NCBI GenBank assembly: GCA_034716895.1
Contig: JAYEKW010000085.1
Location: 1 to 40,675 of the forward strand
Reading direction: 5' to 3'
DNA from: Candidatus Neomarinimicrobiota bacterium
GTDB taxonomy: Bacteria > Fidelibacterota > UBA8477 > JABMPR01
Length of the DNA: 40,675 nt
The notes beneath the pieces are model-generated. The model made no database searches, had not been told where the DNA came from, and saw only the letters and a list, made by a program, of their open reading frames with translations. The position numbers and the translations under genes are program-made. Of the stretch, positions 14,535-23,344 are shown one piece after another; the first letter of the stretch is position 1, and each line of letters opens with the position of its first letter.

Positions 14535-15749
14535 CTAGGGTTTGGTTTCACCCAGAATGATTGGCATATTCATGCGAGTATTCTGACGCAAGATATTCAG
14601 AACCAATTGATCACCACTTTTCAAATTCTGGCTGATAAAATAGGCAAAAACATCATCATCTGTCTGAATACCCTGTCCTTCCAAACCAATGATCAGATCC
14701 CCAACATCAATGCCCCCCCGGTGAGCAGGAGATCCATCTTTTACATCTACCACCAGCACTCCCGTGGTGCGCTCCAGACTAAGCAACTGAGCAGTCCGTG
14801 GATTGTTATTCCGATAGCTAATCCCGGTTGAATAATTACGGTCGACAAAACCCTTACTACGCAGCTCGTCAATGATGACCATGGCTCGATTAATGGGCAG
14901 GGCAAAACCGATCCCGATGGATCCGCTGTTCTTCCCTCCTGAAAAAATAAAGGTATTAATTCCGATGACCTGTCCACTTGAATTTACCAGAGGACCGCCA
15001 CTGTTGCCTGAGTTGATGGAGGCATCGGTCTGGATCATATCCTGGTAAACCCGGCCGGATTGCTGAAAACCAAAATCCATGTGCAAGCTGCTGACAATAC
15101 CGGCTGTGGCGATAGGCATTTTACTATCACTAAACAGACCAAAGGGATTTCCAAGGGCGATGATCCACTCCCCCAAAATGATATCATCGGAATTCCCTAA
15201 TTGGGCAGCTTGATATTTTCCTGGATCTTTTACCTTGATCAGTGCCAGATCGGTTTTCTCATCAATACCGATGAGATCAGCCCCATGTTGAGTACCATCT
15301 GCCAGAGTTACGGTGATGGCAACTGCGTTTTCGACAACATGAGCATTGGTGATGATAAACCCCTGGGCATCATAAATAAAACCTGAGCCTAATGATGATA
15401 CTTTTTCCTGGAACCAACGAGGGGTTCCAGGCATCATAAATCGCCAAAAAGGGTCGGCCATGACTGGTGATTGAGAGTAACGGATTTGCGCTACTGAAAT
15501 GCCTACCACTGAGGGAGACACATCAGCGATTCCCCGTGTGATAGCAGTTTCCCGAGAATCAACCAAGGAGACCTTTTCGGGTTGAATATCTGGAGATATT
15601 TCTCCTGGCACTGGGACTATCTGAGTTTCCTCAACCTGAACAATTGGAGTCATTTCTGAGAGACGCCAGTTTCTAAGCTCACGTAGTGAAAGCGTTAACA
15701 TACCAAGGAATAACGCCAGAGCAAAAATTAAGGTCGTGATCTTTTTCAT
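14535..15749 (-). CDS. Membrane-anchored HtrA-family serine protease with one PDZ domain (DegS-like)
   Basis: A 404-residue protein. One N-terminal hydrophobic segment (about 5-21) serves as signal anchor. The trypsin-like domain has an intact triad: H137 in TNAHVV, D167 in KTDLALIK, and S250 in SGNSGGP. A single PDZ domain follows (about 300-400; GVLVVDVKDGSPAHRGGIDV, GDLIIGLEG). One PDZ and an uncleaved-looking anchor give a DegS-like layout, whereas DegP/DegQ have two PDZ domains and a cleaved signal. It degrades or senses misfolded envelope proteins; a sigma-E-type pathway is not visible here, so whether it is a regulatory sheddase is unknown. The interval to psd is about 170 nt with a G-rich repeat. 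Confidence 0.88.
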   Translation of the reverse strand: MKKITTLIFALALFLGMLTLSLRELRNWRLSEMTPIVQVEETQIVPVPGEISPDIQPEKVSLVDSRETAITRGIADVSPSVVGISVAQIRYSQSPVMADPFWRFMMPGTPRWFQEKVSSLGSGFIYDAQGFIITNAHVVENAVAITVTLADGTQHGADLIGIDEKTDLALIKVKDPGKYQAAQLGNSDDIILGEWIIALGNPFGLFSDSKMPIATAGIVSSLHMDFGFQQSGRVYQDMIQTDASINSGNSGGPLVNSSGQVIGINTFIFSGGKNSGSIGIGFALPINRAMVIIDELRSKGFVDRNYSTGISYRNNNPRTAQLLSLERTTGVLVVDVKDGSPAHRGGIDVGDLIIGLEGQGIQTDDDVFAYFISQNLKSGDQLVLNILRQNTRMNMPIILGETKP

Positions 15750-15826
15750 CTATCCAACTTAGTCATGAGGAGCGAATATTAACTTTTTTTGAGCCTGGAG
15801 GCAAGTTTCTCAACATCAGTTTTTTT

Positions 15827-15873
15827 CTCGCAAGGGCGCAGAGACGCAGAGATTCTTATATAGCTTTCGCTAT
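15827..15873. repeat. CGCAGAG-type dispersed repeat plus small hairpin
   Basis: CTCGCAAGGGCGCAGAGACG followed by CAGAGATTC is a copy of the GCGCAGAGACGCAGAG repeat phrase common in intergenic DNA. It is followed by the hairpin ATAGC-TTTC-GCTAT (15860-15873). It lies between the truA stop (15907) and the protease start (15749) and could shape the truA 3' end. Confidence 0.5.
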
Positions 15874-15906
15874 CAGCACTTGAGCGACCTCCCCTGGAGC
15901 TGTCAT

Positions 15907-16677
15907 TCAAGATCTTGAATGCTCCCAAACTGGTTGGCTGTTTACCGGATAGTGAACGCGCATTAAGGCCAGTCCGTTGGCTGGCGCTGTAACAACCTGA
16001 GCCTGTCGATCCGGTCGGTTCAATAGATCAGCGAAATGCTGCAAATCCCACTTAGCTCGAGAGACTTCGATCATACTGCCTACCAACATACGCACCATAT
16101 GATGTAAAAATCGATCCGCCTTTACCTGAAATATGAAACTGGTGTCAGCCGATTCAGCCCAGGTCGCTTCAACGATATTACAAATCATATTTTCAGTTTC
16201 TGTACCTGCATAACAAAAGCTGCTGAAATCATGTTCTCCCACGATCAATTCGCTGACCTGATGCAATTTGTTTCTATCCAGGGGGTAGCGTACAAGCCAT
16301 CGTGAATTCCGGTGCAATACCTGTTGCTGCAAACCAATAGTGTATTGGTATTCCCGCTTCACAGCTTGAAATCGACTATGAAAATCATCAGCCACCTCGC
16401 AAGAATTGATCACTCGGATATCATCAGGAAGCTGTCGATTTAAAACCTTCCAAATATTCTGAATCGGGATGGGAGTTGACTCTATATCAAAATGAGCAAC
16501 CTGACCCAGGGCATGAACACCGCTATCGGTGCGACCTGAGCCCACCAGACCACAGGATCCTTCAAATACAATACCCAGCGCCTGCTCGATGAACCCTTGA
16601 ATTGTCAGTGGATCAGGCTGAACCTGCCACCCGTGATAATTGCTTCCGTCATACTGGATCAGCAGGGCAATTCTCAC
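15907..16677 (-). CDS. truA: tRNA pseudouridine(38-40) synthase TruA
   Basis: A 256-residue TruA. It opens MRIALLIQYDGSNYHGWQVQ, the standard start, and has the catalytic aspartate D51 in GSGRTDSGVHALGQVAHF. FHSRFQAVKREYQY and FLHHMVRMLVGSM are further family blocks. It isomerises uridines 38-40 in the tRNA anticodon arm. The start codon is GTG, overlapping the ecfT stop by 4 nt (GTGA). The ecfT-truA pairing is the order seen in many Bacillota, though here ecfA genes are missing. Confidence 0.95.
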   Translation of the reverse strand: MRIALLIQYDGSNYHGWQVQPDPLTIQGFIEQALGIVFEGSCGLVGSGRTDSGVHALGQVAHFDIESTPIPIQNIWKVLNRQLPDDIRVINSCEVADDFHSRFQAVKREYQYTIGLQQQVLHRNSRWLVRYPLDRNKLHQVSELIVGEHDFSSFCYAGTETENMICNIVEATWAESADTSFIFQVKADRFLHHMVRMLVGSMIEVSRAKWDLQHFADLLNRPDRQAQVVTAPANGLALMRVHYPVNSQPVWEHSRS

Positions 16678-17519
16678 AAGACCTCCTGATCAGTGGTTGA
16701 CAATGCCACTAATCCCATCCAGATAGTCAGACCCACCCACAAATAAAAAAGAAGAGTGTCCACCATGAGAAGCAATCCTCCCATAGGCAGCCAGATCAGA
16801 GAGGCGGTTATGAGATTACGACCTGCTACCAGTGGTCTTGGTCCAGGCAAGCCCCTGAGAGCCAACATATCTCCAGTAGTCACTGAACGATGGATGGTAT
16901 GCGACACCATGGCTTTAAAGACACCCTGCCAGAAACTCAGCTTCTGGATCAAGGTCTTACGGGGTAAACGAGCTACAAAATAAGTCTGAAAATGAGAGAA
17001 ACGTTCCCATTCCGTTTTCAGAGATGGCATAAACTTAAGGGTCAACAGAATTAACATCTGTAACTTTTCGATCTTCAACCCCAACCACTTAAAGGGGGAC
17101 AGCAATTTTGTAAGATGGGAGATCACTGCCGGATCGGTCAGCTTCGACTGAAAAGTAGCTACGATAGCCAGGGGCCAGGCCAATCGACCTACAGCAAATA
17201 GTAAGTACTGCCAATCCGACCAGGCAAAACCCTCATTCAGGGAGCGCAGAAACATATTTCTCATAAAAGATGAAAAGAGAATCTGCAGGATGGCCAGGAA
17301 TCCAACCAGACTTACAATATATCTAAGGGTTCGCAGAGGAGTTGGAGATCCTCGCCAAAGGATGACCAGGGTCAGCCCACTGATAGCCAGATGCCAGATC
17401 GGATCAGATATTATCCAAAGTGAGGTAAAGATTAACAGCGATGAGAAAAAGAAAATCCACAGAAGCCAGGGGTCACTATCACCGGTCTTTGAAATCCTGA
17501 TAGGTTGAGAATCACTCAA
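16674..17519 (-). CDS. ecfT: Energy-coupling factor transporter transmembrane protein EcfT-like (CbiQ family)
   Basis: A 281-residue polytopic membrane protein. Helices are visible at about 18-36, 40-55, 65-82, 100-122 and at the C-terminus 235-270. The long middle cytoplasmic part holds SPFKWLGLKIEKLQMLILLT and TLKFMPSLKTEWERF, as in CbiQ/EcfT proteins, and a Gly-containing coupling motif LALRGLPGPRPL where the family has Ala-Arg-Gly. EcfT couples two ATPases to substrate-binding S components for vitamin or metal uptake. No EcfA ATPase or S component is in the window, and only one coupling motif is easily seen, so the partners must be encoded elsewhere or the protein has diverged. Overlap with truA supports the assignment. 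Confidence 0.7.
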   Translation of the reverse strand: MSDSQPIRISKTGDSDPWLLWIFFFSSLLIFTSLWIISDPIWHLAISGLTLVILWRGSPTPLRTLRYIVSLVGFLAILQILFSSFMRNMFLRSLNEGFAWSDWQYLLFAVGRLAWPLAIVATFQSKLTDPAVISHLTKLLSPFKWLGLKIEKLQMLILLTLKFMPSLKTEWERFSHFQTYFVARLPRKTLIQKLSFWQGVFKAMVSHTIHRSVTTGDMLALRGLPGPRPLVAGRNLITASLIWLPMGGLLLMVDTLLFYLWVGLTIWMGLVALSTTDQEVL

Positions 17520-17530
17520 GCCGACTCGAT

Positions 17531-18157
17531 TTAGAAGGATACGCTTAAACGCATCCCGGTGCTCCCGTTTCCAAACTCAGGTTGAACTGTGATAGCAGCC
17601 TGGAGACGTTTCAAGTAAAGCGCATCCATCGTACTGACCAGATGATTCAGGGCAATCGCACCGAATGAATAGGTCAATCGTTGTCTCCAGAGGTAACGCT
17701 GGGTCTTGATACTGAAATATTTCTGTCGTTTTTCGTCTGATTCCCAATTCCAATATTCACCATTTTCAGCTGAATATATCCGATCCCATTGCCGATTACG
17801 CAACATTTGGGCATTGTATTCTTCCATATTGTCATATTTGGAAACCCGATCCATGAATACATCTGAATGATGCTGAGGATCTGTGATCTGTCCATATTCC
17901 GAGGCAAAATAAAACAGATCATTTTCGTGACTGACTGCCGCCGAATAAGCTGTGCCAGCAAAGATCCACAGCGCAACCTCAATCCCGTTAAAAAGATACC
18001 CTCGTGTGGAGGAATTATAGCTGTGTTCTCCCCAACCAGGTAGTATTGCACTTTTTATAACTAAGGGTTTCGAAGCAGACACCTCAGCTTGTTGACTCCA
18101 TAGCTGCGATATCAAACCAAGGGTTATCAATGTGGTTTTCAATAGTGTAGCGAACAA
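17531..18157 (-). CDS. DUF5683-like secreted/membrane protein
   Basis: A 208-residue protein with a signal peptide (about 1-22, LGLISQLWSQ). The segment KSAILPGWGEHSYNSSTRGY is the ILPGWGQ-type signature of DUF5683 proteins in FCB bacteria, followed by a hydrophobic helix (FNGIEVALWIFAGTAYSAA). The middle is rich in Tyr, Asn and Asp, and the C-terminus (AITVQPEFGNGSTGMRLSVSF) ends in Phe after alternating hydrophobic residues. The function is unknown; an outer-membrane association is plausible. The stop is 11 nt before the ecfT start and the gene begins 3 nt after the next gene, so all three are probably co-transcribed. Confidence 0.62.
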   Translation of the reverse strand: MFATLLKTTLITLGLISQLWSQQAEVSASKPLVIKSAILPGWGEHSYNSSTRGYLFNGIEVALWIFAGTAYSAAVSHENDLFYFASEYGQITDPQHHSDVFMDRVSKYDNMEEYNAQMLRNRQWDRIYSAENGEYWNWESDEKRQKYFSIKTQRYLWRQRLTYSFGAIALNHLVSTMDALYLKRLQAAITVQPEFGNGSTGMRLSVSF

Positions 18158-18160
18158 AAT

Positions 18161-18715
18161 TCAAGTCCTTATAAAAAAAAGTGCCGCTATCAATAAAAAG
18201 ACACTCGAGGTGGTTAAGAATATGGTCAAGATCCGGGGTTCTTGCGCAAGATAATTGCCAGTGATCTTTTCCGGGAACGCTTCATCAAGAAGCACTCTCA
18301 CACTTCCATCGGACAATTTATCAGATATTCGGCCTTGCCAGGCATGTTCAACCGCTCCGGCGCTGTAAAGAACACTGAGATCTAACTGGCGAATATAGCG
18401 AGTGTTCCGGGATGTTTCCTCAACAGTCCGGTTGAGAGTCAATGAAACGTCCACAACCCTGGCGTTTATCATACTACCCTGAACTGTTACTGATCCCCCG
18501 GGCTGTTCGTCCAGTGTTTTTACTATCCCATTCAAATAGGTGTCGATCTCCAGATCACCGGTAAATTGGAGCACCTGCTGATCCACAGAAATAGCGGTGC
18601 AATCACTTACTGCCTGCTGCAGATCCCGGAGCAGTTCCCGGGCAAGATCCTGATGACTGGTTTGAGCGGGTAGTTGGCCGGCCAGTACGATAAACAGAAC
18701 AATAATCCTGCTCAT
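18161..18715 (-). CDS. Exported protein with C-terminal membrane anchor, unknown function
   Basis: From the ATG at 18715 the protein is 184 residues with a signal peptide (MSRIIVLFIVLAGQLPAQ). The bulk is a soluble mixed alpha/beta region with no cysteine pair or catalytic motif I recognise; phrases include LARELLRDLQQAVSDC and VRVLLDEAFPEKI. The last 25 residues (ILTIFLTTSSVFLLIAALFF then IRT) form a membrane anchor. It is likely inner-membrane-anchored with its body in the periplasm. A longer frame from 18784 adds 23 basic residues before the signal peptide and is unlikely. It lies 3 nt upstream of the DUF5683-like gene and about 120 nt downstream of lnt. I do not recognise the family. Confidence 0.6.
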   Translation of the reverse strand: MSRIIVLFIVLAGQLPAQTSHQDLARELLRDLQQAVSDCTAISVDQQVLQFTGDLEIDTYLNGIVKTLDEQPGGSVTVQGSMINARVVDVSLTLNRTVEETSRNTRYIRQLDLSVLYSAGAVEHAWQGRISDKLSDGSVRVLLDEAFPEKITGNYLAQEPRILTIFLTTSSVFLLIAALFFIRT

Positions 18716-18838
18716 GGTTGGGAGCCCATACTTTGACCGATTTCTCAGTTTTAATCCACATCCTGAACCTGCTCTCTTCATCATAAGTTCAACTCTGGTT
18801 CAAGCGATGCTCATACCGCTCTATCCGGGATGCGTCCT

Positions 18839-20368
18839 TCATGATCTGCGGGGTCTGCTGAACAAGACGATCATCAGACTTATGGCCGACAGCATGAGAA
18901 TCCCCAGAGCAAAGACATTCCCCTTCCTGGAATAGAAAGTACGATCCAATCCCAGGGGCGCGTCATAAACGATTTCACCCTTCTCGCCCAGGGGAATTGA
19001 TGCAGCAATCCTACCGCTGGGCAGGATCATGGCACTAACGCCAGTTTGGGCTGCCCTGGCAATACTCACTCGATGTTCAATGGCACGCAAACGACCAGCA
19101 GCCAAATGTTGATACGGACCGGGTGAATAGCCAAGCCAGGCATCATTGGTGATGATGGACATGAGGTCAGCTGAATTGGTTATAAATTTTCTGAATACGA
19201 AGGGATCAGCAGATTCATAACAAATAAGGGTTCCCAGATCAGTTACTTCATCCCGACTACCCATGGGATACACAATTGCTTCTTTACCGGGTTCAAAATT
19301 GGCCTGTCCAAAGTTTAGGTTTTTCAGGATAGGGAAGGATTCGACCATGGGAATTCGTTCAGCGAAGGGAACCAGGCTCATCTTACTGTATATGGAAACA
19401 GGCATCCCGGGAGAATAGAAGAAAGCTGAATTATAGAACTGATACTCGCCTTCTTTTTCAACATGATGCAAGGCGCCTGCCAGTACTGAAACTGCATTGC
19501 TTTCAACAAAATTACGAATTTTACGATCAAACTGTGGATAGTAATGGAGATGAGCTGGAACAGCACTTTCCGGCCAGATCACTATTTTCGCGCTGTCAGC
19601 CACAACACGTCGGGATTGTTCCAAAATAGCAGCGACATGTTTGGTTTTCTTAGCGCGGATCCATTTTTGATGGGGATCAAGGTTGGTTTGAATAATACCA
19701 ACGGTAATGGTAGAGCCTGCGCTTTCTCTGATCACTTTCATCCGAACGGCACCGAAGATCAAAGAACCTACTATGAAAAATCCCAGCATACCCCAGACCA
19801 ATTGTTGGCTTCTAACGCTCATCTTTCCAAACTCAAGTTGGAATAAAATAGTATTGACCAGCACCACCCAGAAGCTCACTGCATAGATGCCGCCGTATTC
19901 GGCAAACTGCTGAAGCGGCAAAGCAAAATTCTGAGTCATGGCCAACGATAACCAGGGAAAAGCCAGGGTATATCCATGATAGCTATATAAAAACTCCACC
20001 GATACCCAGAAGATCGGGGCCAACCACAATCCCCTACTACCCAGGTTACGACCTGTCCTGGCAATGATCAGCCCAAAAAGACCAAACCAGAGTGACAGAT
20101 AAGCGACACTGGCCATCATTGAAGCTGAAGCGATGAGAAAAGAAGTTCCGGAATTATTGGCAATCCAGTTCAGGCTGGTCAGGGTGAAGATAAATCCCGT
20201 AATAAAGCCCAGTTTAAACCCATGCTCCCATTCTGATTGCCGCAGAGCAACCCAGAGCGGCAACCAGGCTACCCAAGCTATGAAGAACATATCAAATGGC
20301 GGAAAGCTCAGCGTGAATAGTAGCCCTGAAAGCATGGCTAAAGATTCCGGGGTAAATCGTTTGGTCAT
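18839..20368 (-). CDS. lnt: Apolipoprotein N-acyltransferase
   Basis: From the ATG at 20368 the protein is 509 residues, with AGGGG 8 nt upstream. About six N-terminal helices (1-205) are followed by a carbon-nitrogen hydrolase domain. The catalytic triad is intact: E267 in IVIWPESAVPA, K329 in YSKMSLVPFAERIP, C383 in LICYESADPF. A C-terminal helix closes the protein. It adds the third acyl chain to lipoproteins at the periplasmic face of the inner membrane, implying a diderm envelope. A TTG two codons earlier would overlap the ruvX stop. Pairing with ruvX is also seen elsewhere. Confidence 0.93.
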   Translation of the reverse strand: MTKRFTPESLAMLSGLLFTLSFPPFDMFFIAWVAWLPLWVALRQSEWEHGFKLGFITGFIFTLTSLNWIANNSGTSFLIASASMMASVAYLSLWFGLFGLIIARTGRNLGSRGLWLAPIFWVSVEFLYSYHGYTLAFPWLSLAMTQNFALPLQQFAEYGGIYAVSFWVVLVNTILFQLEFGKMSVRSQQLVWGMLGFFIVGSLIFGAVRMKVIRESAGSTITVGIIQTNLDPHQKWIRAKKTKHVAAILEQSRRVVADSAKIVIWPESAVPAHLHYYPQFDRKIRNFVESNAVSVLAGALHHVEKEGEYQFYNSAFFYSPGMPVSIYSKMSLVPFAERIPMVESFPILKNLNFGQANFEPGKEAIVYPMGSRDEVTDLGTLICYESADPFVFRKFITNSADLMSIITNDAWLGYSPGPYQHLAAGRLRAIEHRVSIARAAQTGVSAMILPSGRIAASIPLGEKGEIVYDAPLGLDRTFYSRKGNVFALGILMLSAISLMIVLFSRPRRS

Positions 20369-20370
20369 AA

Positions 20371-20793
20371 TCAATACCCCTGAGTTTCCTGAAGAAATTG
20401 TTTCAGGATAATAGCAGCAGCTATTCGATCCACAGCTCCTTTATCCTGGCCCACTTTCTTGCCCATCTGATGTAGAGATTCTTCAGCTTCAACCGAACTA
20501 TAGCTCTCATCGATGGTGTAAACTGGTAGTTTAACTGCGGCTTTGAGCACTTCTATGAAAACCTCAACTCGCTTGGCTTGTTCGCTCTTCTGGGCTCCCG
20601 GTCGTAGCGGCATTCCCACGACCAGTTCCGTTACCTGCTGCTCTTCAATAACCAGACAGATCTGCCGGATAGCATCGGCATTATCCTTGATCAGCAGGGT
20701 TTCAAAGGGACTTGCGATAATACGCATAGGGTCTGATAATGCCAGACCCACTCGCCGACCTCCTGGATCAATGGCCAGAATTCGTCCCTGCAT
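20371..20793 (-). CDS. ruvX: RuvX/YqgF-family pre-16S rRNA processing nuclease
   Basis: A 140-residue protein of the YqgF family, RNase H-like fold. It opens RILAIDPGGRRVGLALSDP with D9 as the first catalytic acid. VVGMPLRPGAQKSEQA, YTIDESYSSVEAEESL and DRIAAAIILKQFL carry the remaining conserved positions. In E. coli the protein matures the 16S rRNA 5' end; it was earlier named a putative Holliday junction resolvase. Its stop is 2 nt before the lnt ATG. Confidence 0.92.
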   Translation of the reverse strand: MQGRILAIDPGGRRVGLALSDPMRIIASPFETLLIKDNADAIRQICLVIEEQQVTELVVGMPLRPGAQKSEQAKRVEVFIEVLKAAVKLPVYTIDESYSSVEAEESLHQMGKKVGQDKGAVDRIAAAIILKQFLQETQGY

Positions 20794-20804
20794 AATTCAG
20801 TACT

Positions 20805-21113
20805 TTACTTAAGGGGCTGTTTCAAAACTTCTTTAAGCAATTTACCGGGTTTAAAATGAGTCTTCCTTCGAGCCGGTACATAGATTTCTTCGTTGGTACG
20901 AGGATTACGGGCACGTGGTTTCGCCTTGGTCGGTTTTACTTCAAAGACACCAAAATTCCGAATTTCAATGCGGATCGAAGGGTCATCACCGCTCATCATT
21001 TCACGTAAAACAGTAAAAACACCATCCACGATCTCTTCGGTTTGGAATATTTTTTGACCAAGTTTTTCGGCTGTCTTCTTGGCAACATCCTTTTTCGTGT
21101 AAGTAATTTGCAT
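20805..21113 (-). CDS. HU/IHF-family DNA-binding protein
   Basis: A 102-residue histone-like protein. TKKDVAKKTAEKLGQ forms the first helices; EIRNFGVFEVKPTKAKPRAR is the beta-saddle and start of the DNA-binding arm; NPRTNEEIYVPARRKTHFKP is the tip, with the conserved Asn-Pro pair that wedges into DNA. The length is a few residues above the usual 90-95. It bends DNA as a dimer; HU versus IHF cannot be settled by eye. AAGGATGAGTT precedes the ATG. It lies between rel (26 nt) and ruvX (11 nt). Confidence 0.93.
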   Translation of the reverse strand: MQITYTKKDVAKKTAEKLGQKIFQTEEIVDGVFTVLREMMSGDDPSIRIEIRNFGVFEVKPTKAKPRARNPRTNEEIYVPARRKTHFKPGKLLKEVLKQPLK

Positions 21114-21139
21114 AACTCATCCTTTCTTGTCTATGGCCG

Positions 21140-23344
21140 TTATTCTCGCTCGACGCTGATAATGCCGGGAGAAGCCAATAGTTTTGATTTTAATCGTGTT
21201 AATTGTTTAACACCCTCAATCTCAATAATGACCAGACCGGTGACAACATCGCCATCGACCTTCATTGAGAGTGTGTCAATATTTATATCATAAGCAGAAA
21301 TAGTTTCTGTAACATCCCGAACGAGGTGTTTGCGTTCCTGAGCCAGGATCTTCAATCGTACCAGGAATTTTTGAGATTTGGCTACTGCCCAATCTACATC
21401 GATGATCCTTTCCTTCTCTGTCAAATTACTACCAACGGTTTCACAGGTTTTCTGATGAACAGTAATCCCGCGTCCGCGTGTGATAAAGCCAACAATGAGA
21501 TCCCCCGGGATAGGATTACAACATTTGCCAAAACTGATCATCATGTTGTCAATACCCTGAATAGAAACGCCTCTGGTATTGCGACGAGCCCGGTTCAGAA
21601 ACGATTCAGCAAACTGACTTTCAGTTGGTTTCTGGCGGGGTGAAATGTATTCCTCTGGAAAGAATTTTGACAGAATAGAGGAAATTGTGCGATGACCAGA
21701 GCCCACTGCAGCGATCATTTTTTCTTCTGTTTCAAACTTCAGTTGCAGGTGAGGATCCTTTAAATGTTTCCAGTCCCTGGCCCGCTTGATCTTGCGTAAT
21801 TCCTTTTCCAGGATCTCTTTGCCCAGGTGAACGCTTTGTTGAAACTCCCGGCCTTTTATCCATTTACGAATATTTGACTTGGCTTTTGATGTTTTCACAA
21901 ACTTCAACCAGGATGAATTGGGTTTCTGAGAGTCACTGGTGATGATCTCAATCTTATCACCGCTCTCCAATTCACTGTTCAGTGGCTTGATACGGCCATT
22001 CACTTTGGCGCCGATGCAATGCAGACCGACCTGCGAGTGAACATCAAAGGCAAAATCAAGTGGGGTTGCTCCCAATGGGAGCATGCGAACCTCCCCCTTG
22101 GGCGTATAGACGAAGATCTCATCCTTGTACAGATCGATCTTCAATAGATCCATAAACTGATGCGAGGTGGTTTTATCTTCAGTTTGCAGAATATCCACCA
22201 GGTTTCGCAACCAGGTCACTTGTTGTTCAATATCTTCCTGACTTAATTTTGAATTTTGTTCCTTGTATTGCCAGTGGGCAGCCACGCCTTCTTCAGCTGT
22301 TTGATCCATGTCATGGGTTCGGATCTGAACTTCAACCGGTAAACCGTCCGGACCGACAACGGTGGTTTGAATACTCTGATACCCGTTGGCTTTGGGCTGA
22401 GCAATAAAATCTTTAAATCGTTCCTGAATAGGTTTATAGAAGGAGTGAACCAGACCTAATACGCTATAGCATTCTTCCACGCGTTCCACTACCACCCGGA
22501 CAGCATAAATATCAAAGACATCCTCAAAGGGACGATTCTGATCCAGCATTTTTCTGTATATCGAATAATGGGTTTTAAAACGACTTTTATAGGTGGCTTT
22601 GATGCCTGCTGCCTCAGTACCTTCGACCACTGGCTCTAAAAACTTCTGAACATATTTCTCAAAGAATAGCTGACGTTTGGGAACCAGTTTTTCCAAATCC
22701 TTGGACGCTTTTGGCTCAAGGACGTTAAAAATAAGATCTTCCATTTCTGATTTAACGCGATACATCCCCAGGCGATGAGCCAGGGGTGCATATATATCAC
22801 GGGTCTCTCTGGCAATACGACGCTGCTTGACGGCAGGTAGATGTTCCAGGGTTCGCATATTGTGAAGACGGTCTGCAAATTTGATGATAATAACCCGTAT
22901 ATCATCTGCAACAGAAAGGAGCATTTTACGAAAATTAATGGCCTGTTTATCTTCTTCGCTGCGAAACTTCATGTCGGATAATTTTGTAACACCATCTACC
23001 AGTTGGGCTAACTCCGTAGAAAATTCCGATTCAACATCTTTAAAGGTGTAGCCAGTATCTTCAACCACATCATGGAGCAAGGCCGCTGAGATAGTGACCG
23101 GGTCCAATTTCATTTCAGCCAAAATGGTGGCAACTTCAATACAATGTGTGAAATACGGTTCTCCGGATTTCCTCAGTTGTCCCTGATGGGCTTTTTTACC
23201 AAAAGTGTAGGCCTTCCAGACAAGTTCTGTTGCTGTAGGACCAACAGACTGGTTACCTCCCATCAAGTCTATGATGTTCTGAAAGTCGGCAGGGTACTTT
23301 CCGTTATCCGTATTCAGAAACCGATCTAGAAGTGTAGCAGCCAT
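21140..23344 (-). CDS. rel: Bifunctional (p)ppGpp synthetase/hydrolase (RelA/SpoT family)
   Basis: A 734-residue long-form Rel. The hydrolase HD domain is intact: H67 in FTHCIEVA, H91-D92 in ALLHDVVEDTGYT. The synthetase domain (about 230-370) has YSIYRKM, VFDIYAVRVVV and AQPKANGYQSIQTTV. A TGS domain (about 395-460; EIFVYTPKGEVRMLPLGATP), a zinc-finger-like Cys segment (FGKCCNPIPGD) and a C-terminal ACT domain (about 660-734) follow. It sets the alarmone level in response to starvation. Its ATG overlaps the dnaB stop by one base (TAATG). Guanylate kinase, encoded 3 kb upstream in the same block, supplies its nucleotide pool. Confidence 0.96.
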   Translation of the reverse strand: MAATLLDRFLNTDNGKYPADFQNIIDLMGGNQSVGPTATELVWKAYTFGKKAHQGQLRKSGEPYFTHCIEVATILAEMKLDPVTISAALLHDVVEDTGYTFKDVESEFSTELAQLVDGVTKLSDMKFRSEEDKQAINFRKMLLSVADDIRVIIIKFADRLHNMRTLEHLPAVKQRRIARETRDIYAPLAHRLGMYRVKSEMEDLIFNVLEPKASKDLEKLVPKRQLFFEKYVQKFLEPVVEGTEAAGIKATYKSRFKTHYSIYRKMLDQNRPFEDVFDIYAVRVVVERVEECYSVLGLVHSFYKPIQERFKDFIAQPKANGYQSIQTTVVGPDGLPVEVQIRTHDMDQTAEEGVAAHWQYKEQNSKLSQEDIEQQVTWLRNLVDILQTEDKTTSHQFMDLLKIDLYKDEIFVYTPKGEVRMLPLGATPLDFAFDVHSQVGLHCIGAKVNGRIKPLNSELESGDKIEIITSDSQKPNSSWLKFVKTSKAKSNIRKWIKGREFQQSVHLGKEILEKELRKIKRARDWKHLKDPHLQLKFETEEKMIAAVGSGHRTISSILSKFFPEEYISPRQKPTESQFAESFLNRARRNTRGVSIQGIDNMMISFGKCCNPIPGDLIVGFITRGRGITVHQKTCETVGSNLTEKERIIDVDWAVAKSQKFLVRLKILAQERKHLVRDVTETISAYDINIDTLSMKVDGDVVTGLVIIEIEGVKQLTRLKSKLLASPGIISVERE

